From PALSA-1355 sp031400775 (GTDB taxonomy: Bacteria; Planctomycetota; Planctomycetia; Pirellulales; PALSA-1355): DNA of 14,939 bases. The notes under the pieces are model-generated. The model made no database searches, had not been told where the DNA came from, and saw only the letters and a list, made by a program, of their open reading frames with translations. Made by a program: the position numbers and the translations under genes. Location: contig JANNQN010000302.1 of the NCBI GenBank assembly GCA_031400775.1, positions 1 to 14,939 of the forward strand, given 5' to 3'. Of this stretch, positions 7,176 to 13,649 are shown piece by piece. Positions within the stretch are counted from its first letter, which is position 1, and each line of letters opens with the position of its first letter.

Positions 7176-8567
7176 ATGGCTCGCTTGACATTTCACGGCG
7201 CGGCCGAGACGGTCACCGGCTCAAAATATCTACTGGAAGCCGGGCGGTCGAAAGTGCTCATCGACTGCGGGCTGTTCCAGGGACTCAAGGAACTGCGGGA
7301 GCGGAACTGGCAGCGACTGCCGTTCAATCCCGCTCACGTCAACGCCGTCGTGCTCACGCACGCCCACATCGACCACAGCGGTTACTTGCCGCGATTTGTC
7401 AAAGATGGCTTTCGCCGTCCGGTGTATTCGACCCCGGCAACCGAGTCGCTGTGCGAGTTGCTGCTTCTGGATGCCGCTCACAACCAGGAGGAAGAGGCCG
7501 ACTACGCCAACCGCAAGGGGTTCTCGAAGCACAAGCCGGCGTTGCCATTGTTTGACTCGGGGGACGTGAAACGAACCATGTCCCGGTTTCGCACGGTGCG
7601 ACGCGACGAGTGGTTTTCGCCGGCCGAGCCGATTTGGGCCCGCTTTCACGACACGGGCCACTTGCTGGGGGCATGCATGATCGAGGTCGAGATCCGCGAG
7701 GGCGAAACACCTCTGCGGCTCGTGTTTTCCGGCGACGTGGGCCGTTACGATGCGCCGCTCTATTTCGATCCGCAGCCTCCGCCGCAGTGCGATTACTTGA
7801 TTTGCGAGAGCACCTACGGCGACCGCGAACATCCGCCGCTGGACGTGTTCGATCAGTTGTGCAATGTCGTGATCGAGGCCATCGCGCGGGGCGGGGTGAT
7901 GCTCATGGCGTCGTTTGCCGTGGGCCGAGCCCAGCAATTGATTTACTTGCTGACCGTTCTCATGCGGCAAGGACGCATTCCGTCGATTCCCATCTTTCTG
8001 GACAGCCCGATGGCGGCCAGTGGGATGAATATCTATCGCTACTACGCCGCCGAACACGACCTGGCCGAAGGATTGGCCGTGGACTCGGACTTTGAGTTCA
8101 ATGACGATCACATAAAACTGGCGCGCACCGTGGGCGAGTCGCGACAAATCAACAAAATCAAAGGCCCGGGCGTGATCATCTCGTCGTCGGGAATGATGAC
8201 CGGCGGGCGGATCCTGCATCACTTGCGGCAGCGCCTGCCCGATCCGATCAACACGGTGGTCATCGGTGGTTTCATGGCGGCCGGAACGCGCGGCCGCGCT
8301 TTGGCCGAGGGCGCCAAGTCGTTGCGACTGTTCGGTCGAGACGTGCCGGTGCGGGCTGCGGTGGTCGAGATGTCGGGGCTGAGTGGGCATGCCGGCCACG
8401 GTGAGCTGCGCCGCTGGCTCGAACCGCTCCAGCCACCGCGACAAGTGTTTCTCACGCACGGTGAATTAACCAGCGCGAACTCTCTTGCCGAGGAGCTTCG
8501 CAAAGAGCGCGGCTGGAACGTCATCGTGCCCAAAATGGGTCAAGCAGTGGAATTGGGTGTGAAGTAG
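7176..8567 (+). CDS. Beta-CASP metallo-beta-lactamase fold RNA-processing exonuclease
   Basis: A 463-residue cytoplasmic protein of the CPSF73/RNase J-related family (YSH1/KEGG-type prokaryotic beta-CASP), zinc-dependent nucleases acting on RNA. The metallo-beta-lactamase domain shows HAHIDH at 62-67, GHLLGA with H162, and SGDVGR with D187. The beta-CASP insert follows: ESTYGDR (211-217) with the acidic motif, ASFAVGRAQQ (245-254), and SSSGMMTGGR (336-345). The C-terminal RMMBL part has SGLSGHAG with H405 and LTHGE with H428. All expected metal ligands are present, so it should be active. It has a clear Shine-Dalgarno sequence (AGAGGAGA about 5 bases before the ATG), overlapping the region just after the previous stop, 12 bases away. 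This suggests co-transcription with the prepilin peptidase-like gene. Its RNA substrates are unknown. Confidence 0.93.
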   Translation: MARLTFHGAAETVTGSKYLLEAGRSKVLIDCGLFQGLKELRERNWQRLPFNPAHVNAVVLTHAHIDHSGYLPRFVKDGFRRPVYSTPATESLCELLLLDAAHNQEEEADYANRKGFSKHKPALPLFDSGDVKRTMSRFRTVRRDEWFSPAEPIWARFHDTGHLLGACMIEVEIREGETPLRLVFSGDVGRYDAPLYFDPQPPPQCDYLICESTYGDREHPPLDVFDQLCNVVIEAIARGGVMLMASFAVGRAQQLIYLLTVLMRQGRIPSIPIFLDSPMAASGMNIYRYYAAEHDLAEGLAVDSDFEFNDDHIKLARTVGESRQINKIKGPGVIISSSGMMTGGRILHHLRQRLPDPINTVVIGGFMAAGTRGRALAEGAKSLRLFGRDVPVRAAVVEMSGLSGHAGHGELRRWLEPLQPPRQVFLTHGELTSANSLAEELRKERGWNVIVPKMGQAVELGVK

Positions 8568-8632
8568 GATCACGGCTTGGCAGGTTCGAGTGACGAAACG
8601 GTTCGATAAAACTCCAATGCAAAAATAGCGCC

Positions 8633-9466
8633 ATGAACGAAGCCGAAAACCTGAAGGCCATCCTCAATTCGTCCAGCTACGTGTTGGCCGAACAGGACGT
8701 CGCGCTATTGGCGCGTCGCGAGTTGCGTCCCGTGCGGCTCCAACTGGAGCTGCTCAAACCCGAAATGGCCTTTCACGAGCACAACATCGCCACGACGATT
8801 GTCGTGTTCGGCAGCACGCGGATTGCCGAGCGGAGCGAACTGGAAGATCGCCTGCGAGTCGCGCGGGAGGCACTGGCGGCCAGTCCGAGCGAGGCGCGTT
8901 GCGCTCGCGAAGTGGCGAGGTCCGAGCGACTTTTGGCCAAGGCCCACTACTACGAGGCGGCTCGCGAGTTTACGAGCCTCGTCGCCCGTCGAGCGCAGGC
9001 CACTGACCGCCAGTACGTTGTGGTGACCGGCGGTGGCCCAGGCATCATGGAAGCTGCCAATCGTGGAGCCAGCGAGGCTGGCGCTCAAACCGTCGGGTTA
9101 AACATCACCTTGAATACCGAACAATTGCCCAATCCGTACATCACGCCGCATTTGTGCTTCCAGTTTCACTATTTCGCGCTCCGCAAATTGCACTTCTTGC
9201 TGCGGGCGCAAGCGTTGGTCGCGTTTCCAGGCGGGTTCGGCACAATTGACGAGTTGTTCGACGCGCTCACGTTGCGCCAAACGCGACGCATGCAAGAGAT
9301 TCCGATTATCATGTTCGGTCGGCGATACTGGGAGCAGGTCCTCGATTTTCAGTTCCTGGCCGACGAAGGCGCGATCGAGGACGAACATCTCGATCTCATC
9401 CATTACGCCGAGACGCCGGAGGAGATCTGGAACATCATCGCGAATTTTCACCGCCACGAACCATGA
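8633..9466 (+). CDS. LOG-family protein (nucleoside 5'-monophosphate phosphoribohydrolase, TIGR00730-like)
   Basis: A 277-residue protein of the LOG/'lysine decarboxylase-like' family. Family members hydrolyse nucleoside 5'-monophosphates (including cytokinin ribotides) to the free base and ribose 5-phosphate; they are not lysine decarboxylases. The Rossmann-type fold is marked by VVFGSTR (57-63), VTGGGPGIMEAANRGA (131-146) and PGGFGTIDE (199-207), the last being the PGGxGTxxE signature with the catalytic glutamate. A 50-residue N-terminal extension and a charged helical insert (about 64-127) make it longer than plant-type LOG proteins of about 190-220 residues. It starts 65 bases after the beta-CASP gene with no clear Shine-Dalgarno sequence. 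It overlaps the following SDR gene by 4 bases, so the two are probably translated together. The natural substrate is not predictable from sequence. Confidence 0.9.
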   Translation: MNEAENLKAILNSSSYVLAEQDVALLARRELRPVRLQLELLKPEMAFHEHNIATTIVVFGSTRIAERSELEDRLRVAREALAASPSEARCAREVARSERLLAKAHYYEAAREFTSLVARRAQATDRQYVVVTGGGPGIMEAANRGASEAGAQTVGLNITLNTEQLPNPYITPHLCFQFHYFALRKLHFLLRAQALVAFPGGFGTIDELFDALTLRQTRRMQEIPIIMFGRRYWEQVLDFQFLADEGAIEDEHLDLIHYAETPEEIWNIIANFHRHEP

Positions 9467-10257
9467 CGAAAAGCGAACTACAAAACACCACTGGCGAATG
9501 TCCCGTCGCGCTGGTGACCGGCGCCGGTCGCCGCGTCGGCAACGCCCTGGCGGTCGAGCTGGCCGAGCAGGGTTACCGCGTAGTCTTGCACGCGAACCAC
9601 TCGCGCGACCTGGCCGATGCAACGGCGCGACAATTGAATTCCCAAGGCGGCTCGCAAGGCAATGTGGCGATCGTGCTGTCGGCCGACCTCCGCGACGAAA
9701 CTGCCACCCGCGAGATGATCGCCGCGGCTCGCGATCATTTCGGGCGGATCGACGCGCTGGTCAACAACGCCGCCATCTGGGAGTCCAAACCGCTGGAATC
9801 GACAACCGGCGCGGATGTGCGGCGTCATTTCGAAATCAACACGCTGGCGACGTTCATCTGTTGCCAGGAAGCAGGCCTGATCATGGTCGAGCAGCCGCAG
9901 GGTGGCGCGATCGTGAACATCGGCGATTGGGCCACGGCGCGGCCCTATCGAGACTATGCCGCATATTTTGCAGCCAAGGGAAGCATCCCCACGCTGACGC
10001 GGACGTTTGCCGTCGAGCTGGGTTTGCGCAATCCACGGGTGCGCGTGAACGCAATTCTGCCCGGGCCGGTGCTGCTGCCCGAGGCGATGTCCGAAGCTCA
10101 GCGGCGTGCAACCATCGACGCCACGCTGGTGAAACGCGAGGGAAGCCCGCGCGACGTCGCCTTAGCGGTCTTGTTTTTGCTCGAAAGCACCTTCATCACC
10201 GGGGCCTGCATCAATGTGGACGGGGGCCGCAGCATTTACGCGCCGCAAGACGCATGA
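9463..10257 (+). CDS. Short-chain dehydrogenase, pteridine reductase (PTR1/FolM)-like
   Basis: A 264-residue NAD(P)H-dependent SDR. The nucleotide motif TGAGRRVG (19-26) has the arginine pair typical of pteridine reductases and of NADPH use. NNAA (101-104) is the SDR structural motif. The catalytic Tyr and Lys are Y168 and K172 (YFAAK). The usual catalytic Ser 13 residues before Tyr is D155 here, the same Asp-13-Tyr arrangement as in trypanosomatid PTR1 (D181/Y194/K198). The C-terminal CINVDGGRS is typical of SDRs. It probably reduces a dihydropterin or dihydrofolate, inferred from family features. The start codon overlaps the stop of the LOG-family gene (ATGA), so it belongs to that operon. 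Nothing else of folate metabolism is visible nearby. Confidence 0.88.
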   Translation: MTKSELQNTTGECPVALVTGAGRRVGNALAVELAEQGYRVVLHANHSRDLADATARQLNSQGGSQGNVAIVLSADLRDETATREMIAAARDHFGRIDALVNNAAIWESKPLESTTGADVRRHFEINTLATFICCQEAGLIMVEQPQGGAIVNIGDWATARPYRDYAAYFAAKGSIPTLTRTFAVELGLRNPRVRVNAILPGPVLLPEAMSEAQRRATIDATLVKREGSPRDVALAVLFLLESTFITGACINVDGGRSIYAPQDA

Positions 10258-10521
10258 GTCGCAATGCTCGATACCCCCCCCGAACGGATGGGTCGATTGC
10301 CGCATCGGCCCCTCGCTGTTAGTCTGACCGGCTGTAATGAGCTCGATTTCCAGCTCGAAGCAGCCTCGCGCTTGAGTCAAACTTTGCGAGGCGCCAAAAA
10401 GCCGATCGGACCGCGGCCAGACTGGAAGGACGAGCGGGACGTTGCGTACCTTCCGCGACGGACCCGGGCAGCATGTATCGACGCGATGCCCTCAGCTTCG
10501 CAGTGCAGTCTTGCTCAGCAT

Positions 10522-10527
10522 TACAAT
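10522..10527 (+). promoter_or_regulatory. Possible -10 box upstream of the CHAD gene
   Basis: TACAAT matches 5 of 6 bases of the sigma70 -10 consensus. No good -35 lies at 16-18 bases; TTCGCA sits at 19. If used, the transcript would have a leader of about 120 bases carrying the hairpin at 10581-10597. Confidence 0.2.
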
Positions 10528-10580
10528 TTCCTGGGTTCGTTTCCCTTTCGGAACGCGGATAGCGCTGACCATCAGTCGCC

Positions 10581-10597
10581 CGCGCGCCTTGCGCGCG
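10581..10597 (+). other. GC hairpin in the leader of the CHAD gene
   Basis: CGCGCGC, loop CTT, then GCGCGCG: a perfect 7-bp stem of only G-C pairs with a 3-base loop. It lies 58 bases before the chosen CHAD start. No T-run follows, so it is not an intrinsic terminator. It may shape the leader mRNA or be incidental in GC-rich sequence. Confidence 0.4.
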
Positions 10598-10655
10598 TGC
10601 CGATGGGCCGAATCGAATCCAGGAGTTGCGGGCGCAGGTAAAGATACGGCCGACT

Positions 10656-11630
10656 ATGGGACGCAACAATAAATGGATTGAGAGCCAGCCCGACGATTCG
10701 GTGGCACGCATCGGCCGACGGGCGTTGGGCTCGCGCTTGCAGCGTGTGTGTCACTATCTGGATCTCGCGGTGCGGCGGAGTGCGACCGAAACCGAAAACG
10801 TGCATCAACTGCGAGTCTTCTCGCGCCGCGCGGCCGCCGCGCTCGAGATTTTCGAAGCTTGGCTGCCACCGCGTCGCGGACGATGGATTTCCAAGCAAGT
10901 CAAGAAGATCCGACGGGCCGCCGGCGAAGCCCGCGATCTCGACGTGCTGTTGATGCGGTGGACGCATCGCGATTCGCAGATGCCGGCGGCCCAATCCGAA
11001 TTGCTTCTTGAGCACGTCGGCGCGATGCGTCGCGAAGCCCAGCGGCCGATCCGCAAGATTCGCAAGAAGCTCCGTCGCAAGCGATTCGCTCGACACGCCG
11101 TCAAGTTTCTCAAGCGATTGCGGAACCGCGCCGGCGACGAGCCGTGCGGCGAGCGGTTTGTATGCATGGCGCGAGTGGCCTTGAGCCGGTTGGTTACCCC
11201 GTACCTGGCGGCCGGCGACGGCGAGTTGAACGCCGTCGAGACCTTGCACGCGTTCCGCATTCAAGGAAAACAGGTCCGCTACGCAATGGAGATTTTTGCG
11301 GGCGCTTTCGATGCGGAGTTTCGCGGCGAGGTCTATCCGCTCGTGGTGGCGCTGCAAGAGCGGCTGGGCGCGATCAACGATCACGTCATGGCCGATGCCT
11401 ACCTGGTGCGGTGGCATGCGGAGATTGAGGCGGGCCCGCTACAAGAGTCGCTTGCAACAGGCCGGCTGCACGAGCAACAAGCACTGGCGCTTGCGCGACA
11501 AGAGTTTCTCTGCTGGTGGACGCCCGAACGCCGTGCCGAGCTGCACCATCGTTTTGAGCGTTACATGCAAGGCGAAGCACCGGCCACTCCTCCGGCGCCC
11601 CCCCCGTCGCTGGAAAAGGCCGGCGATTGA
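10656..11630 (+). CDS. CHAD-domain protein (likely polyphosphate-binding)
   Basis: A 324-residue protein made almost entirely of a CHAD domain, an alpha-helical fold with conserved histidines and many basic residues that binds inorganic polyphosphate. The fold's two halves are visible: first VHQLRVFSRRAAAALEIF (49-66) followed by GEARDLDVLL (90-99), then LHAFRIQGKQVRYAMEIF (197-214) followed by ERLGAINDHVMA (235-246). The middle (about 125-158) is extremely rich in Arg and Lys, as expected for a polyanion-binding surface. The C-terminus is a short proline tail (TPPAPPPSLEKAGD) encoded partly by a C8 run at 11598-11605. ATG 10656 was chosen because family similarity begins soon after; a TTG at 10626 is possible. 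Many CHAD proteins are next to polyphosphate kinase or CYTH genes, but none is here. A terminator follows. Confidence 0.92.
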   Translation: MGRNNKWIESQPDDSVARIGRRALGSRLQRVCHYLDLAVRRSATETENVHQLRVFSRRAAAALEIFEAWLPPRRGRWISKQVKKIRRAAGEARDLDVLLMRWTHRDSQMPAAQSELLLEHVGAMRREAQRPIRKIRKKLRRKRFARHAVKFLKRLRNRAGDEPCGERFVCMARVALSRLVTPYLAAGDGELNAVETLHAFRIQGKQVRYAMEIFAGAFDAEFRGEVYPLVVALQERLGAINDHVMADAYLVRWHAEIEAGPLQESLATGRLHEQQALALARQEFLCWWTPERRAELHHRFERYMQGEAPATPPAPPPSLEKAGD

Positions 11631-11631
11631 A

Positions 11632-11662
11632 CGCCAAGGCGGCGGCGCTTTGGCGGCTTTTT
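11632..11662 (+). terminator. Rho-independent terminator of the CHAD gene
   Basis: CGCCAA (11632-11637) pairs with TTGGCG (11650-11655) around a GC-rich loop, followed closely by TTTTT (11658-11662). It begins one base after the CHAD stop, in the 33-base gap before the convergent PilZ-like gene. The T-run is only on the plus strand, so it serves the CHAD transcript. Confidence 0.55.
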
Positions 11663-11663
11663 C

Positions 11664-12104
11664 CTAGCGGACCTGGCGCTCGATCGGCGAAGGCACTGCG
11701 TGCAGGAAGCGGCCTCCGCTGTCGTACCAGCCGTGCTGCGTGAAGCGGCACCAGGTGATGTCCACCAGGAAGCCGACCCAGCGAGTCTGCTTGCCCTCGA
11801 GCGATGCAATCATGCGACGATTGGGCAGCGGATGCTGATAGAAGAAACCCAGCCCGCGCTCCGACAAATGTTTTCCCACGACCACGATCGATTCGCCGCA
11901 CGGCGTGATCCCGTCGCCGGCCACCGGAGTCAGGTAGAGCAGGTTCGGATAGGGAAACCGCTGCACCGTGCGGCGCTCGGGATGATGGGCCAGCGGGCCA
12001 AGCCCCGCCAGGATTTCCCAGACTTGCCGGCGCAAGGTCTCTTCAGCCGATAGCCCCGTTTCCACGACTTGATCGAGTTGCGTGCAGCCCAGAACCGTGC
12101 TCAT
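11664..12104 (-). CDS. Small PilZ-domain-like protein
   Basis: A 146-residue cytoplasmic protein. Start chosen at ATG 12104, which has GAGAGG about 10 bases upstream; the open frame continues to 12308, but that part is arginine/proline-rich and looks non-coding. ERRTVQRFPYPNLLYLTP (43-60) resembles the RxxxR opening of PilZ domains (R45/R49), and VVGKHLSERGLGFFYQHPLP (75-94) resembles the (D/N)xSxxG strand. Here the D/N position is H79, while S81 and G84 are kept. PilZ domains bind cyclic di-GMP, usually to control motility, adhesion or polysaccharide synthesis. The hits are to short motifs, so the domain call is moderate and binding ability is uncertain. The gene converges on the CHAD gene and lies downstream of the HSD10-type gene on the same strand. 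Confidence 0.6.
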   Translation of the reverse strand: MSTVLGCTQLDQVVETGLSAEETLRRQVWEILAGLGPLAHHPERRTVQRFPYPNLLYLTPVAGDGITPCGESIVVVGKHLSERGLGFFYQHPLPNRRMIASLEGKQTRWVGFLVDITWCRFTQHGWYDSGGRFLHAVPSPIERQVR

Positions 12105-12440
12105 CGATTCACTACCTCTCGGGACATTCCCTGGAATGGGTCTTCTGACGATACGTTTCCGAGCACTCGGGCCAGGCCTGCGCGGCTCGGCCGTGCCGGC
12201 GCATGCAATGACCCGAGGCTGTTTCTGCCGCGGAATAGCCCGAGGAACTGGCCTAAGCCACTTTGGACCGCCCGATGTGTGTGATGGGCAGATTGAAATA
12301 GTCGACAAAGGTTACTTACGTCACAAACGGCCCGCTGTCAAAAAAGTCGCGTTTCTGGGCGCAAAGCAATGCTCGCGACAATTGCCGTAGTCGTGAATGC
12401 GCGATGCGGAATCACGAGAAATAACTGGCCCAACGGCCGG
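12105..12440. other. 336-base region without a supported gene
   Basis: This is upstream of the PilZ-like gene and downstream of the HSD10-type gene. It contains the inverted repeat at 12125-12138 and a lone TTGACA on the minus strand (12341-12336) without a convincing -10. The open frames crossing it have no recognisable product. Confidence 0.45.
12125..12138. promoter_or_regulatory. Inverted repeat upstream of the PilZ-like gene, possible operator
   Basis: CATTCC-CT-GGAATG is a perfect inverted repeat with a 2-base centre, about 20 bases upstream of the PilZ-like start codon. Its shape suits a dimeric regulator or a small mRNA hairpin close to the ribosome-binding site. No regulator is identified. 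Confidence 0.3.
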
Positions 12441-13208
12441 CTATTTGGGGCTCAGCCGCAGTGCGCCATCCAGGCGAATCGTGGTGCCGTTGAGCATCGA
12501 ATTGGTCACGATATGCTCGGCCAGATCGGCAAATTCGCTGGCCCGACCCAAACGCGGCGGAAAAGGGACGGCTGCGGCCAGCGCTTCTTGGGCGGCCGGG
12601 GTCATGCCGGCCATCATGGCCGTTTCGAACACCCCCGGGGCGATCGTCACGACGCGAACGCCGAAGCGGGCCAGCTCGCGCGCGATGGGCAGCGTCATCG
12701 ACACGACGCCTCCCTTGGAGGCCGAATAAGCCGCCTGGCCAATCTGCCCTTCAAACGCCGCCACCGAGGCCGTATTGATAATGACGCCCCGTTCTTGCTC
12801 GGCGTTGGGTATGTTGCCGGACATCATCACCGCTGACAGGCGAATGACGTTGAACGTGCCGATCAAGTTGACCTGGATCGTGCGCGAGAACGACGCCAGA
12901 TCGTAAGGACCTTCTTTGCCAACAACGCGACCCGCGCCGATGATGCCGGCGCAGTTGATCACGGCGTTAACCGCGCCGAAGTGCTGCTTGGCCGCGGAAA
13001 GTGCGGCCTGCACGCTGCCCTCGTCGGTGACGTCGGTTCGCGCAAATCGGACCTTTTGGCCCAACTCGGCCGCCAGTTTCTCGCCCGCTTCGACCTGCAC
13101 GTCGGCAATGAGGACGTTGCCCCCTAGTCCGGCGAAATGTCGAACGCATGCGGCGCCAAGTCCCGAGCCGCCGCCTGTGACGAAAGTCGTGCTACCTGCG
13201 ATGTTCAT
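12441..13208 (-). CDS. 3-hydroxyacyl-CoA dehydrogenase type 2 (HSD10-like SDR)
   Basis: A 255-residue NAD-dependent SDR whose sequence closely follows the HSD17B10/type II 3-hydroxyacyl-CoA dehydrogenase group, which oxidises L-3-hydroxyacyl-CoA in fatty acid and branched-chain amino acid breakdown. The dinucleotide motif is TGGGSGLG (11-18), with D36 at the end of strand 2 indicating NAD preference. NCAG is at 85-88. The catalytic residues are S148, Y161 and K165, in AAYSASKGGVVSMTLPIARE. IAPGVFETAMM (189-199) is the family's substrate-loop region. Start at ATG 13208 (MNIAGSTTFVTGG); the frame continues to 13289, but a promoter candidate at 13290-13318 makes that extension unlikely. No other beta-oxidation gene is visible. 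Confidence 0.9.
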   Translation of the reverse strand: MNIAGSTTFVTGGGSGLGAACVRHFAGLGGNVLIADVQVEAGEKLAAELGQKVRFARTDVTDEGSVQAALSAAKQHFGAVNAVINCAGIIGAGRVVGKEGPYDLASFSRTIQVNLIGTFNVIRLSAVMMSGNIPNAEQERGVIINTASVAAFEGQIGQAAYSASKGGVVSMTLPIARELARFGVRVVTIAPGVFETAMMAGMTPAAQEALAAAVPFPPRLGRASEFADLAEHIVTNSMLNGTTIRLDGALRLSPK

Positions 13209-13289
13209 GTTGGTATCCCGAGCGAGGAACGATTTGTGCGTGAGAAACGTCCGAGCGGCTACGCGGCCGGCCGCGTCACGTTGCCACAC

Positions 13290-13318
13290 AAAGTAGAGCG
13301 CGCTGCCGCCGGCGTCAA
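13290..13318 (-). promoter_or_regulatory. Candidate sigma70-type promoter for the HSD10-type gene
   Basis: On the minus strand TTGACG (13318-13313; 5 of 6) and TACTTT (13295-13290; 3 of 6) are spaced by exactly 17 bases. Transcription would start near 13283, giving a leader of about 75 bases to the ATG at 13208. Confidence 0.35.
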
Positions 13319-13472
13319 CTCGCCGTGGTGGGACCGATTTTGCCTATTACGAACAGCGCAACTTGTTTGCTCAGTTGAGGGTTTGGCGCCATTACGGACC
13401 CCGCGGCCGTCACATTCCAAACCCGGCCCTGCGCCCGCGAGGGATCCAATTGCCGTCCGTCCGTAATTATTG

Positions 13473-13501
13473 TTGCTGGCTTGGCGGATTCCGGCTACAA
13501 T
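13473..13501 (+). promoter_or_regulatory. Candidate sigma70-type promoter for the DUF1501 gene
   Basis: TTGCTG (13473-13478; 3 of 6) and TACAAT (13496-13501; 5 of 6) are 17 bases apart. The leader to the ATG at 13650 would be about 140 bases. The -10 context GGCTACAAT resembles that before the aminopeptidase gene. Confidence 0.4.
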
Positions 13502-13649
13502 CCATCCACGCCCGCCGATCTGTCCCGCCTTGCTCGTTTTTGTGCCGAGTTTCGTCAAAGCACGATCACGAGATATCACGGTACTTTTCGGGCATGAGAC
13601 GTGCTGCGCGCTGGAATGCGTCTGGAATGCTCCTGCAGGAGAAACTGCC

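Larger units (their letters stand above)
10258..10655. other. 398-base region without a supported gene (leader of the CHAD gene)
   Basis: A 125-codon open frame runs through most of this stretch (10264-10641), but its translation lacks any recognisable domain and its codon use is unlike the neighbours, so I do not call it a gene. The region holds a C8 run (10274-10281), the palindrome CCGATCGG (10402-10409), a possible -10 TACAAT (10522-10527) and a strong hairpin (10581-10597). Confidence 0.5.
13209..13649. other. 441-base divergent intergenic region
   Basis: It separates the minus-strand HSD10-type gene from the plus-strand DUF1501 gene and holds a candidate promoter in each direction (13290-13318 minus, 13473-13501 plus). 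The open frames crossing it show no domain. The about 170 bases between the two promoters show nothing I can name. Confidence 0.5.

Noticed and set aside
10532..10545. TGGGTTCGTTTCCC as a tRNA T-arm
   Set aside because: Only three stem pairs form and no acceptor, D or anticodon arm can be built around it.
10264..10641. 125-codon open frame on the plus strand between the SDR and CHAD genes
   Set aside because: No domain, no clear ribosome-binding site and codon use unlike the neighbours; it looks like chance in GC-rich sequence.
12105..12308. 68-residue N-terminal extension of the PilZ-like protein
   Set aside because: Rich in Arg/Pro without family similarity; the ATG at 12104 has a good Shine-Dalgarno sequence.
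12319..12341. TTGACA on the minus strand upstream of the PilZ-like gene as a promoter
   Set aside because: A perfect -35, but the hexamer at 17 bases (TAAGTA) is a poor -10; not enough to call.
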